DNA of 64,000 nucleotides from Bryobacteraceae bacterium (GTDB taxonomy: Bacteria; Acidobacteriota; Terriglobia; Bryobacterales; Bryobacteraceae): the NCBI GenBank assembly GCA_025928545.1, contig JAICJH010000015.1:1-64000 (forward strand), written 5' to 3'. The notes beneath the pieces were generated by a model. The model saw only the letters and a program-made list of their open reading frames with translations, searched no databases and had not been told where the DNA came from. The first letter of the stretch is position 1. Every line of letters begins with the position of its first letter. Position numbers and translations under genes: made by a program. Of the stretch, positions 9,032 to 17,688 are shown piece by piece.

Positions 9032-10048
9032 TTATTTGAAAATCTTCTGAGCGAAGTAGTAGAAATTGTTCTGCCACTCGGGCGTATCATGCGCGTGCCC
9101 GTCGACGTTCCAGACGTGCGGCACGCCCTTCTCCTTCAGGTACGCGTGAACACCCTGGCCGATGCGGAGCAGGCCGTCCTGACTGCCGCCCGCCAACCAC
9201 AGTAACTTCAACTTTTTCGGCACTTCGGGATCGGGCACAAGCTCTGGCGGATTCCTCGTGTCGGGGGCTGAGGAGAACCCGCCAACGTAGGCGAAGGTCT
9301 CGGGATGCACCGTTCCGATATTCAAAGCCTGGCCGCCGCCCATCGAAAGACCCGCAAGCGTGCGATGATCGCGGTCCGTGTATACCGAGTAATGCGACTC
9401 GACGAAGGGGATGATATCTTTCAACAGGTCGTTTTCAAACGGCGCCAGCCACGGTTCCATGCTCATTCCCTGGCGGCTGTTTCCTGCGGGAGGAGGCGGC
9501 GCACCGGGGGCAGCATGTTGCGCGTTGCCTGGATTCATGCGCGGGCCACCGCCGTTCGCTTCGATATCGGCGAGGGTCATCGTGGAATCGCCGTTGGGGA
9601 AAATCAACACCATCGGCGGGGCTTTCTTATCGGCAATCAGATTATCGAGGACGACGTTGATGTGGCGTATCGATGTCCATTCGAGATCATTCCACCCCAG
9701 GCCATGGATCAGGTACACGGTTGGATATTTGTTGCTCGTCGAATATCCCGGGGGAAGGTAAACACCGATCCGGCGGCGCGTGCCAAGCGACTTTGAATCG
9801 TATGGAACCGTCGTTAGCTCGCCATGCGGAATATCGTTGCGCACAACATTAAAGCCTTCAGGGGCGTCGGGAAACAGCTGCTTATCATCCGGGCCAAGCG
9901 TTGGGGGTGGACCGAAATTGTTGCCCCGCCCGCCGCCGCGCCCCGAAGCACCGGCGGGTCCGCCGCCCGGAGCTCCGGCAGGGGCCTGGGCCAAAGTGGT
10001 TCCCACGGCCAGTAAAGACACAAAGGCAAATAACGCTGTTCGTTTCAT
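9032..10048 (-). CDS. secreted esterase (alpha/beta hydrolase, esterase D/Fes type)
   Basis: A 338-residue exported hydrolase. A signal peptide (MKRTALFAFVSLLAVGTTLAQ) is followed by a Pro/Gly/Arg-rich segment and then a putative esterase domain: RRRIGVYLPPGY, YPTVYLIHGLGW, the nucleophile elbow GLSMGGGQA, and a C-terminal HAHDTPEWQNN with the catalytic histidine. The fold is that of feruloyl and acetylxylan esterases and enterochelin esterases. It lies 31 bases after the amidohydrolase in the same direction, so it is probably the last gene of the ferredoxin operon. A role in freeing acyl or feruloyl groups from plant material is plausible but not shown. Confidence 0.82.
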   Translation of the reverse strand: MKRTALFAFVSLLAVGTTLAQAPAGAPGGGPAGASGRGGGRGNNFGPPPTLGPDDKQLFPDAPEGFNVVRNDIPHGELTTVPYDSKSLGTRRRIGVYLPPGYSTSNKYPTVYLIHGLGWNDLEWTSIRHINVVLDNLIADKKAPPMVLIFPNGDSTMTLADIEANGGGPRMNPGNAQHAAPGAPPPPAGNSRQGMSMEPWLAPFENDLLKDIIPFVESHYSVYTDRDHRTLAGLSMGGGQALNIGTVHPETFAYVGGFSSAPDTRNPPELVPDPEVPKKLKLLWLAGGSQDGLLRIGQGVHAYLKEKGVPHVWNVDGHAHDTPEWQNNFYYFAQKIFK

Positions 10049-10079
10049 CCGATCAACACTCCTTCCGACTAATTACTGC

Positions 10080-11399
10080 CTAATGGATGGGTTTGCCCGC
10101 GATATAAACGGCGCTGATCGCGCGGGTGTTAAGAATATTTTCCATCGGATTTGCGTTGAGCACAACGAGATCGGCCCATTTCGATTTTTCGAGTGTTCCC
10201 AAATCCTTCGCCCCCAGGAATTCCGCACCGCTCTTCGTGGCGGCGACAATTGCCTGCATCGGAGTCAGGCCGGCATCCACCATCGCCTGTAGTTCCCAAT
10301 GGTCTCCGTATCCTGCAAATCTCCCGGGCGGTCCCGTATCCGTGCCCATGCCATATCGGATACCCGCATCCACCAGCTTCTTGAAATTCTTCTTTGCCAT
10401 CTCAAAAAAGGAAGGATATCTGCCGTACAGGGGCGATGACGCGATGGTCTTCTGACGTTCGGGGCTGGACAACAACCGAATCGTCGCCGGAGAAACACCG
10501 CGCACGAAAAACGGATCGGCGATAAACTCCGGAGTCTTGCCGTAGGCGAACATCGATTCCTCGCGGGAAAGAGTCGCCGATTCCTGCCACACGCCGTGCT
10601 TTTTCATCGCGTCGATCAGTGCCTGATCCACAGGCGCATCGCGCACGCTGTGCACAAAGCCGCTGATACCCTGCTCTGTGAGTTTTTTCGCGTCGGCCAG
10701 GTAGAAAATATGGGCGAGCACGCGAAGACCGTGGCGATGCGCGGACTGAATAATGGCTTGACTGATTTCGTATGGCATCTTGGGAAACGTCCCCTGATCG
10801 TCGTCCATCCAGAATTTAATGAAGTCGACTTTTTTCGCGGCCTGCGCGGCCACGGCCGGTTCAATTTCCGAGACCGTTGAAACCTGGCTGTTGACGCCCA
10901 CCAGCCCGCCATATCCGTTCTTGAAGACGAATCCCTGACCCGCGGTGTACACACGCGCAACGGAGGGACGGCCCGCGCGTTGTTCGTCGCGAATCTTGAA
11001 GATGAGATCGGGATCTGTTCCCATACTCATTACCGTGGTCACTCCGTAGGAAGCATACGTCTTCAGATTTTGTTGCAGGTTTTCCAGAGTCTGGTTCTTT
11101 GCGTCCTGAACCATATCGACCGTGGCGCCGAGATGTACGTGGAGATCGATAAGGCCCGGCATCACGAATTTCCCGGTGAGATCGGCTGTTTCGGCGCCGG
11201 AAGGCGGTTTGAGCTGAGAAACCGGGCCAATCCACGCGATGCGCCCGTTGTCGACTACCATCGCCGATTGAGCTATCGGCGCTTTGCCTGTCCCGTCAAT
11301 CAGGGTGAAATTCCTGAGTACGAGGACCTCGCCCTGAACGGGGGCGACAGCGAAAAAAGAACAAACGACGGCGAGTCTAAACAGTCTTCGTGCGGGCAT
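10080..11399 (-). CDS. secreted amidohydrolase (imidazolonepropionase-like)
   Basis: Start at the ATG at 11399, with AAGGA nine bases upstream; the track begins at a TTG two codons earlier. A signal peptide (PARRLFRLAVVCSFFAVAPVQG) precedes an amidohydrolase-1 domain: GKFVMPGLIDLHVHLG with the HxH pair, VDFIKFWMDD with the bridging lysine position, LRVLAHIFYL and FVHSVRD histidines, and the GMGTDTGPPG aspartate. The family includes prolidase-like and imidazolonepropionase-like enzymes acting on cyclic amides or peptides. It overlaps the end of the Cys-rich gene by 23 bases and precedes the esterase, so it is the third gene of a four-gene operon. Confidence 0.8.
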   Translation of the reverse strand: MPARRLFRLAVVCSFFAVAPVQGEVLVLRNFTLIDGTGKAPIAQSAMVVDNGRIAWIGPVSQLKPPSGAETADLTGKFVMPGLIDLHVHLGATVDMVQDAKNQTLENLQQNLKTYASYGVTTVMSMGTDPDLIFKIRDEQRAGRPSVARVYTAGQGFVFKNGYGGLVGVNSQVSTVSEIEPAVAAQAAKKVDFIKFWMDDDQGTFPKMPYEISQAIIQSAHRHGLRVLAHIFYLADAKKLTEQGISGFVHSVRDAPVDQALIDAMKKHGVWQESATLSREESMFAYGKTPEFIADPFFVRGVSPATIRLLSSPERQKTIASSPLYGRYPSFFEMAKKNFKKLVDAGIRYGMGTDTGPPGRFAGYGDHWELQAMVDAGLTPMQAIVAATKSGAEFLGAKDLGTLEKSKWADLVVLNANPMENILNTRAISAVYIAGKPIH

Positions 11400-12054
11400 C
11401 TTCAAGAATCCTTTTTGCGCGAGAGGGGTTGAATACGCCGCAGGAACAGAAGCGTGTCAGCACCGCAGACGCCTGTTCGGGAGTGCGCCTGTTTTCCTTC
11501 ACGAAGTCGATCATCTTCTTTGCCAGTGAATGACTGATCATTCCGTGACCGCACATGGTGGAAAGCATCATCACCCTTGAATCCGGCAGTTTATCCGTCT
11601 TACCTTCGAAGCCAAGCGAATACCCCAGGCTGTGTCGCGGAATGCAGGCATGATGACAACACTGCTCGGCTCCGTCGATCGACGTCGAAATGTTTACGCA
11701 GAGTCCGAAGTCTTCCTCATGAACCCTTTTGACAAACTCCTCGGCGGCTACCTTGTTATCGAAAACGGCCGCGCAGGTTGTCGGATCGGTCAGGCCGTCG
11801 ATGACCGCCTTGAAATCGGGCGTGTTGTCGCGCCGCCAATGGCTCAACGGGTTTAGTCCACGGGCCGGACGCAGCGCGCCCCCGTGGCGGGTTTCGCCCA
11901 GATTCACCGGCTTGTACTCTACCGCGATTTCGAGAAACCGGCGCAGGAGTGGAAGGGTATTCTGGACTTGAATTCCCTTGGCAGGAATCGCGAAGATCAC
12001 ATAATCGTCGCGGAAACTCGCGGCATCGCCGGAACGGTGCAAAGTATTGGTCAT
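11377..12054 (-). CDS. Cys-rich conserved protein paired with ferredoxin
   Basis: I do not recognise a named family. The 225-residue protein has no signal peptide or membrane helix. It holds clustered cysteines and histidines: EQCCHHACIPRH, STMCGHGMISH and LTRFCSCGVF, a pattern that suggests metal or Fe-S binding. Its ATG overlaps the TGA of the ferredoxin gene by four bases, indicating translational coupling and probably a shared complex. The two genes stand at the head of an operon with an amidohydrolase and an esterase. It may be the catalytic or electron-accepting partner of the ferredoxin; this is an inference from the coupling only. Confidence 0.6.
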   Translation of the reverse strand: MTNTLHRSGDAASFRDDYVIFAIPAKGIQVQNTLPLLRRFLEIAVEYKPVNLGETRHGGALRPARGLNPLSHWRRDNTPDFKAVIDGLTDPTTCAAVFDNKVAAEEFVKRVHEEDFGLCVNISTSIDGAEQCCHHACIPRHSLGYSLGFEGKTDKLPDSRVMMLSTMCGHGMISHSLAKKMIDFVKENRRTPEQASAVLTRFCSCGVFNPSRAKRILEDARTKTV

Positions 12055-12890
12055 GCTTTTGCCAACTCCTTTTCGGGCTCGACGGTGAGTGGGATTACGC
12101 GCCCCATGCCGGTGTTTGTCTTCGCGCGTTCGAGATTATACCCAAGTCGCTCCAGGATGGGGGCAACAATGCGGTCTTCGCCGTCTGGATCGCAGCGAAC
12201 CCCCACCCCGATTGCGACCACGGTGGAAATTCGCTTTTCGACGCTGCGCACAACGTTGATGATTTCCTCAATTCGGTCAGCCGTGACCTTGATCTCGATA
12301 ATGGCGGACATTACCTTTTCGTCGAGGATGTCTTCCCGCAGCGTTCCGGTAGGTACGTCTGTCATGAGCGACGTAATGGGGTTCTTTTTTTCGAAGGCCA
12401 CGTTTACCCGCGCCAGCGCTGAACACATCTCCTGAATTTCGTGAAATCGCACGCCGACGCCCGGCCGGCCCAGTTCGATGGTCAAGCCGGCCTCGCCCAG
12501 TTTCACGCGGCCCGTGATGTCGTTGGTTTTGACTTCCTCCGTACCGCGGCCTTCCACACCGGTGGATTCATGCGGGACTCTGGGATCGGAAAATGCGCGC
12601 CGGACGACTCTCGGCCAAACGAGATCATTCGGCTCGAAGGCGGCGGTCGGACAAACGTCGGGTTCGGGATCGAAGCGGATTCGCATTGCTGCGAAGGTCT
12701 TGCGGACAAGGCGGACCAGGGTTGGAGGAAGGTGTTCCTGGCTCAAGCCGTTGAAACACGTATAGCACTCGACGCATTCATCGTCATTTATCGTGGCGCG
12801 TTGACGGGCCGGATCGATGTAAATTGCTCCCATGGGGCAAACGTAGGTGCAATTCCCGCAAGCTACACATTTATCGGGGTTAATTTTCAT
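12051..12890 (-). CDS. 2x[4Fe-4S] ferredoxin-domain reductase component
   Basis: I start at the ATG at 12890 (MKINPDKC); the track start adds 46 unlikely residues that would cover the operator. Residues 1-70 form a ferredoxin module with CVACGNCTYVCP and a second, altered cluster motif CVECYTC, where the usual fourth cysteine is not in the standard place; a later VCPTAAFEP may supply it. The remaining 200 residues, with RGTEEVKTNDITGRVK and RPGVGVRFHEIQEM, resemble proteins that databases often label 6-hydroxynicotinate reductase-like, but I cannot confirm that. It probably feeds electrons to the coupled Cys-rich protein. It is transcribed divergently from the GntR regulator. Confidence 0.65.
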   Translation of the reverse strand: MKINPDKCVACGNCTYVCPMGAIYIDPARQRATINDDECVECYTCFNGLSQEHLPPTLVRLVRKTFAAMRIRFDPEPDVCPTAAFEPNDLVWPRVVRRAFSDPRVPHESTGVEGRGTEEVKTNDITGRVKLGEAGLTIELGRPGVGVRFHEIQEMCSALARVNVAFEKKNPITSLMTDVPTGTLREDILDEKVMSAIIEIKVTADRIEEIINVVRSVEKRISTVVAIGVGVRCDPDGEDRIVAPILERLGYNLERAKTNTGMGRVIPLTVEPEKELAKA

Positions 12891-12955
12891 TTGACTGATT
12901 GCCAATCTTCTGGTGCGTGACACATGGGATAATGTAATGTCACCCCATTGGACGG

Positions 12956-12969
12956 TATGATCTATCATA
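12956..12969. promoter_or_regulatory. palindromic operator candidate A
   Basis: TATGATCTATCATA is a perfect inverted repeat (TATGAT/ATCATA) with a two-base spacer, 66 bases upstream of the ferredoxin start and about 120 bases upstream of the divergent GntR gene. Its core ATGATCTATCATA matches the palindrome at 14007-14019 in 12 of 13 positions. GntR/FadR proteins bind such short palindromes near their own genes. Confidence 0.6.
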
Positions 12970-13089
12970 GCGCGGACAAGCGCGACGACACAATAGAAAT
13001 GTCCCACGCGGCTGGACCAATGCTGCACTTCTGGTGTAACGTGACAACAGACCGTGACTGCTTACCAATTGAAGAATGTGGGACGTTGA

Positions 13090-13839
13090 ATGACTGAAAA
13101 ATCTGCTGTGGCGACGGAAGGGCGCCCCATAGTCGATGAAGGCAAATCCATTTTGGAGTTTCCCCCGATCCAGCCAGTTTCGCTGACTGATCGCGTGATC
13201 GGCGCCCTCAAGGACGCATTTTTAGAGGGTTTGCTGAAACCAGGCGATCCGATCGTGGAACGCGAAGTAGCGCGCCAGATGAAGGTGGGTACGCCCGTCG
13301 TCAGGGAAGCGTTGATTGCTTTGCAGGGCCAGGGATTTGTCAGGCGGGTAACGAACACGGGCACCTATGTGACCAAGTTTGACGGCGAAGAGGTGCATCA
13401 ACTCTGCATGCTGCGGATCGAGTTCGAAACGATGGCACTGCAGTGGGCCAGAACCCGCGCTACAGCCGAGGATATAGAGCGACTCCAGTTGATGGTCGAT
13501 TCCATCGTCGAGGCGGCCGGCAAAGGCAACCGAAAAGAGTTCATGGAGCGGGATATAGAGTTCCACCGCGCCTGCTGGCGGCTTTCCGGTAATCGTTTTC
13601 TGGCCGAAACGCTGGATCGTTTGATGGCGCCGTTGTTCGCTTTTGTGGTGGTCGCAAGCAGGGCGCAGTTAACTGTGTTCATGGCCCGCGAACACTATGA
13701 TCTGGTGAACGCTCTGCGAGCGCTTCCGGAGCCGGAATTTACCGCGTCGGTCCGAAAAACGCTGAGTGGTATCGCCATGCGCTGGCTGGCTACCGTACCT
13801 CATCCTGCTCCCGAGGATGCCGCGCGCTTGGAGCAGTAA
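13090..13839 (+). CDS. GntR-family transcriptional regulator, FadR (FCD) type
   Basis: A 249-residue regulator. Residues 30-100 form the GntR winged helix: LTDRVIGALKDAFLEGLLKPGDPIVEREVARQMKVGTPVVREALIALQ with the wing TGTYV. Residues 105-235 are an all-helical FCD ligand domain, with DIEFHRACWRLSGN and the later REHYDLVNAL histidine at positions used for metal or carboxylate binding. Regulators of this type respond to small organic acids or sugar acids. It stands between two operons of oxidative and hydrolytic genes, and matching palindromes lie on both sides of it, so it probably controls the ferredoxin operon, itself and the cupin/cytochrome-PQQ genes. Confidence 0.88.
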   Translation: MTEKSAVATEGRPIVDEGKSILEFPPIQPVSLTDRVIGALKDAFLEGLLKPGDPIVEREVARQMKVGTPVVREALIALQGQGFVRRVTNTGTYVTKFDGEEVHQLCMLRIEFETMALQWARTRATAEDIERLQLMVDSIVEAAGKGNRKEFMERDIEFHRACWRLSGNRFLAETLDRLMAPLFAFVVVASRAQLTVFMAREHYDLVNALRALPEPEFTASVRKTLSGIAMRWLATVPHPAPEDAARLEQ

Positions 13840-14155
13840 TCCGGGAGTTGGGCGTCTACAAAGCCGACGCCGCGCGCCTGCGGCGCTGGATATTCATTAA
13901 CCGTTCACCGGCTACAAACCCCCGTTCTTCGCATGTATTAATCCCAGTGGCTGGACCGATGTTTAAACGGCTGCCATTCAAATTAATGCTTGACCACTTA
14001 GGATCGATGATCGATCATATACTGAGGTCGAGCACTATCGGCTCAGTTTCAGCTGCCCTTTCAAACCGTAGTTAACATCGCTCGCGCAGATAGCTGGATT
14101 TGCCGTCTGCGGGATGCATCGCAAAGAGGGTCCAGCGAAAGGACGGTATTTCCTC
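13840..14155. other. intergenic region between GntR gene and cupin gene
   Basis: About 315 bases with no credible gene. It contains a hairpin CGCCGC/GCGGCG at 13868-13885 just after the regulator, without a T run, and the palindrome annotated at 14007. The promoter of the cupin gene should lie here. Confidence 0.5.
14007..14019. promoter_or_regulatory. palindromic operator candidate B
   Basis: ATGATCGATCATA contains the perfect palindrome ATGATCGATCAT and matches the candidate site at 12957-12969 in 12 of 13 bases. It lies 137 bases upstream of the cupin-like gene, on the other side of the GntR gene. Confidence 0.6.
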
Positions 14156-15256
14156 ATGAACGGGAAGATTCAGGCCGCTCTGTATGCGGCATTTACGGCG
14201 GGCTGCCTTGGCTTGCTCACTGCACAACAACCATCCGATGTTCCGGCTGCCGGAGGCCGCGGGGGACGCGGTCCGGCGCAGACCTGGTACGTCGAAAAGA
14301 CAAAGGGCGGAGTTTATATCCCACCGAATAAGCCGCTGACAAAGCTTTCGGAGCTGAAAGCTAAACATAAGGGGGAACCGGTCTGGAAAGAACTGATCAT
14401 CAAGGATCCGGAGCACCAGGCGGAGTACTTCGGCGCCGTAACCGGCACGAAATTCGCGCCAGAAATGCATCCTGATACCCCCCAAATGATGGTGGTGGTC
14501 GCAGGTGAACTCCACTTCAATATTGAGGGCCAGCAGCCGATCGTCGCAACCCGGGGCGGGATCGTCAACATTCTGAAAACGACCGTTTATTCGTATGAAG
14601 TGGCGGGCACCCAACCGGCCTATTGGGTTGCCATCAACCCGCTGAACTACAAGGTTGTCTATCCCACGGACGGGCCGGCTCCCAAAGCGATGAATGGCGG
14701 CGAGATCATCAAGGTTTCCTTCGGGCATACTCCAACTCCATATCCTGCTGAGGGCACGCTGAACCAGCCGTATTGGAATTTGTTTGAGGCCGCGGCCAAG
14801 TGTAATCAGGCCGGAGTCAAGATTAACGAAGACCACTTGTTCGCAAATCCGCTATACGGCTTTGCAGACGCCAACGATCCGCTGAACACCTGCGCCGCCC
14901 GTGCGGGCGGGGCCGCGGGGGGTTCCGGCGCGGGAGGTGGACGCGGCGGCGGGGGTGGGCGTGGCGGCGGTGGTGGGGGACGCGGCGGTGGAGGTGGGGC
15001 ATTCGATCCCAACTCGACTTTCGGTCATATGCACGCCGGACCGGCGGAATGGTGGATTGTGCAGGTCGGCCATATCAGAGGACAGTTTGAGGGCGCCGGA
15101 GAGTTCATCGGGGAAGAAGGCGACGTTCTTTATGCGACGCCCATGAGCTGGCACCAGATGGGCTTCGTCGGACCGGGTCCTTCCTGCCGCCTCGCCCTGG
15201 GGGCTTACAACCTGATCAACATGGGAAATACCGGCGGCGCGCAGGCAGGCCAGTAA
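14156..15256 (+). CDS. secreted cupin-like protein with Gly-rich insertion
   Basis: The start at 14156 places a signal peptide (MNGKIQAALYAAFTAGCLG) at the N-terminus. The first half reads as a cupin: EMHPDTPQMMVVVAGELHFNIEG, then IVATRGGIVNI. The second half has HMHAGPAEWWIVQVGHIRGQFEG and EEGDVLYATPMSWHQM, a second cupin-like repeat with a histidine cluster that could bind a metal. Between them is a long Gly/Arg-rich insertion (about residues 255-290). It precedes the cytochrome c-PQQ gene by 70 bases and follows the GntR regulator. The function is unknown; periplasmic binding or isomerisation of a small ligand is possible. Confidence 0.65.
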   Translation: MNGKIQAALYAAFTAGCLGLLTAQQPSDVPAAGGRGGRGPAQTWYVEKTKGGVYIPPNKPLTKLSELKAKHKGEPVWKELIIKDPEHQAEYFGAVTGTKFAPEMHPDTPQMMVVVAGELHFNIEGQQPIVATRGGIVNILKTTVYSYEVAGTQPAYWVAINPLNYKVVYPTDGPAPKAMNGGEIIKVSFGHTPTPYPAEGTLNQPYWNLFEAAAKCNQAGVKINEDHLFANPLYGFADANDPLNTCAARAGGAAGGSGAGGGRGGGGGRGGGGGGRGGGGGAFDPNSTFGHMHAGPAEWWIVQVGHIRGQFEGAGEFIGEEGDVLYATPMSWHQMGFVGPGPSCRLALGAYNLINMGNTGGAQAGQ

Positions 15257-15325
15257 GCAGCCGGACGCGCTACAGATGGGCCGGCGCCTCGAACGTGATC
15301 GGCCCTTTCTCTTCGAGGAAGACAG

Positions 15326-17536
15326 ATGATTCGCATGACAAAGAAACAGCGGCGGCGGGCGGTCTGGTTGCCCGTATCGGTTTTTTTCGCCGCCGCCGGC
15401 GGGATCGGAGTTTGGCAGCTGACGGCACAGGCGCCTCCCGCGTCGACGCCGGCTCCCGGTGCGGCAGCCACGCCCAGCCTTGCGCTTTCGGGAGCCGTCG
15501 GGCCTTTCATCGTGAAAAATTGCCAGACGTGCCACAACACTGCATTCGCGTCCGGCAGTCTCGACATGCAGCAGCTGCTTGCAATGCCCGATTCGCTCGC
15601 CGCGCATCGCGATTCGTGGGAAGACATTGCGTATAAGATCAAGTCCGGCGAGATGCCGCCGAAAGGCACGACACAGCCTTCGAAAGATGAGCTGGATGCG
15701 GCGCTCGAAACCATTAGCAGGGCCCTCGCTGCAAGCCCTGCCGCGACGCCCGCGCCGAACGTAATGCAGCCTGTGGCGCCTGCGACACCCGACTGGAGCA
15801 CGTTCGGGTACGATCCCCAACGCACGAACTGGGCTCGGGGCGAGACCCGGATCACGCTTAAAACCGCACCGCAATTAAAGCTGAAATGGAGAGTTCAAAC
15901 CGACACGACGCCGAATCCCGTCGACCGTTATTCGACGATGACCGCGCCGATCGTGATCCCCGGCGTGCAGACGAAGGACGGTGTGAAAACACTTGTGTTC
16001 TCGGGAAGCTACGACAATTCCGTTTATGCGATTGACGCCGACTCCGGTCAGATCGTATGGACGCGAAAGTATCCAAATACGGTGCCGCCGAAAATTCCGG
16101 CCACCGGAAACTGCCCGAACAACATGAATGCAACTCCCATGGTGGATAAAAAAACCGGGATTCTGTATTTTCTGCCCACGGACGGCAAGCTGCGCGGGGT
16201 CAGTCTGGCGGACGGCGAGGATCGTTTTCCGGCCACGAGCATCGTTCCGCCTTACACACGGAATTTCAGTCTCAACATGTTCGAAGGCACGATTTTTACT
16301 TCTACCACGCGCGGCTGTCAAAACGAGATTTCGGAGATTGTCGGCATCGATACGACGAATCCGGATCATCCGATTTCCCACTTTTATACGAGTACGGGAA
16401 AGGCCTCGGGGCCCTGGGGCCGCGGCGGCATCGTTGTAACCCCGTTCGGTGTGCTGGCGCAGACCGCCGATGGCGCGTACGATCCGGCGGCGGGCCGATG
16501 GGGCAGCAGCGTCGTCGGTCTCAATAAATTCGGACGCGTGACCGATTCCTTCACACCGATCAACCAGTTCGATCTCGACGCGAGAGACTTCGATCTCGGG
16601 TCCAGCAGTCCGGTGGTATTTCCATTTGCCGATCGGACGCTGGTGGCGGTGAGTGCGAAGGAAGGAGTCATTTATCTTCTCGATGCGAAGAATCTTGGCG
16701 GGAAGGATCACCGCACTCCTCTGTATGCTTCGCCACGCTGGTCGAACGACAGCATGCAATTCTCTATGAACGGCATGTGGAGCGTGATGTCGACATGGCA
16801 GGACGCACAGGGCAAACGATGGCTGCTTGCGCCGTTCTACGGCCCCGAGGCCAAAGCGACCGCAGGGCTCTTCAAAAAGGACCATGGACCCACCGTAAAC
16901 GGACAGCTGATGGCATTTACGGTTGAGGGCACCGGCGCACATCCAACGCTTGTACCACGATGGAAATCCGCCGATCTCGATCTTCCTGGAGTTGCGGTTG
17001 TCGCGAACGACGGCGTCATACTGATTCTGGCTAACGGGGACCGTGCTTCGACACTGCTTCCGGGCGGCCGGGGCCGAGGTGGCGCCACACAGGGCGGTGA
17101 GGACGATGCTTCACTGGCCGCCGGTGGCGCTCGCGGCGGCACGGGTGCGGCGGGAGCTTCCGGTGGGGGCGGACGTGGTGGAGGCGGGCGGGGCGGCCCT
17201 GGCGGAGCGCCACTGGCTCCTGGCGCTTCCCGCGTTTACAACCAGTACGAAGTAAACCCGGCGCAGCCGGGCTTCGAGAGAGATGCGGCTTGGCGCGCAT
17301 CCCAGTTAAGACCCTTTGAAGAAGGCGGTCAAAAGGGGGGGCAGAGGTACTCAGGTGGCAGGGACACTACACACGCAGTCCTTTATGCGCTCGATCCCGC
17401 AACCGGCGATGAGATTTATTCCAGCGGCGACGCCATCGACAGTTGGAATCACTATGGTGAGATTTCCGTCGCCGATGGCAGCGTCTATCTCAGCACCTGG
17501 GATGCACGGGTTTACGCTTTTGGGCTGAAGAAGTAG
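15326..17536 (+). CDS. cytochrome c-PQQ beta-propeller fusion protein
   Basis: A 736-residue exported protein. After a signal anchor (residues 12-35), a haem-binding CQTCH lies in a small cytochrome domain of the kind seen in planctomycete and acidobacterial c-type cytochromes, with EMPPKG supplying the methionine. From about residue 150 a quinoprotein propeller follows: WSTFGYDPQRTNWARGE, NSVYAIDADSGQIVWTRKY, LYALDPATGDEIYSSGDAI and the end VYAFGLKK. A Gly/Arg-rich stretch lies near residues 575-630. Electrons from the propeller site could pass to the N-terminal haem. The ATG at 15326 follows GAGGAAG. It is probably co-transcribed with the cupin gene. Substrate unknown. Confidence 0.82.
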   Translation: MIRMTKKQRRRAVWLPVSVFFAAAGGIGVWQLTAQAPPASTPAPGAAATPSLALSGAVGPFIVKNCQTCHNTAFASGSLDMQQLLAMPDSLAAHRDSWEDIAYKIKSGEMPPKGTTQPSKDELDAALETISRALAASPAATPAPNVMQPVAPATPDWSTFGYDPQRTNWARGETRITLKTAPQLKLKWRVQTDTTPNPVDRYSTMTAPIVIPGVQTKDGVKTLVFSGSYDNSVYAIDADSGQIVWTRKYPNTVPPKIPATGNCPNNMNATPMVDKKTGILYFLPTDGKLRGVSLADGEDRFPATSIVPPYTRNFSLNMFEGTIFTSTTRGCQNEISEIVGIDTTNPDHPISHFYTSTGKASGPWGRGGIVVTPFGVLAQTADGAYDPAAGRWGSSVVGLNKFGRVTDSFTPINQFDLDARDFDLGSSSPVVFPFADRTLVAVSAKEGVIYLLDAKNLGGKDHRTPLYASPRWSNDSMQFSMNGMWSVMSTWQDAQGKRWLLAPFYGPEAKATAGLFKKDHGPTVNGQLMAFTVEGTGAHPTLVPRWKSADLDLPGVAVVANDGVILILANGDRASTLLPGGRGRGGATQGGEDDASLAAGGARGGTGAAGASGGGGRGGGGRGGPGGAPLAPGASRVYNQYEVNPAQPGFERDAAWRASQLRPFEEGGQKGGQRYSGGRDTTHAVLYALDPATGDEIYSSGDAIDSWNHYGEISVADGSVYLSTWDARVYAFGLKK

Positions 17537-17597
17537 GTTAGTGGGCTCGTCTTGGCTGGACGTCGCGGCCTCCACTCTCATTCTTTTTCCTCAGCCG

Positions 17598-17613
17598 TGT
17601 GACTGAAGTCACT
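17598..17613. promoter_or_regulatory. CRP/FNR-family binding site candidate
   Basis: TGTGACTGAAGTCACT matches the CRP consensus TGTGA-N6-TCACA at nine of ten conserved positions and has perfect GTGACT/AGTCAC arms. It lies about 90 bases upstream of the DUF3079-hemerythrin pair. A Crp-family regulator is encoded at 27550. Confidence 0.55.
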
Positions 17614-17688
17614 GGCAACGCTTCCTCCGGGCATCACAATAAAGTCAGACAAGTTCGATATTGAGCTTGCCGGCAAGGAGAAATTGTG

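Noticed and set aside
1461-17566. GCTGGACGTCGCGG occurs at the tRNA remnant (1460) and again near 17553, as if flanking an island
   Set aside because: A 14-base match is expected by chance several times in 64 kb, and the tRNA-specific bases that follow are not repeated at the second place.
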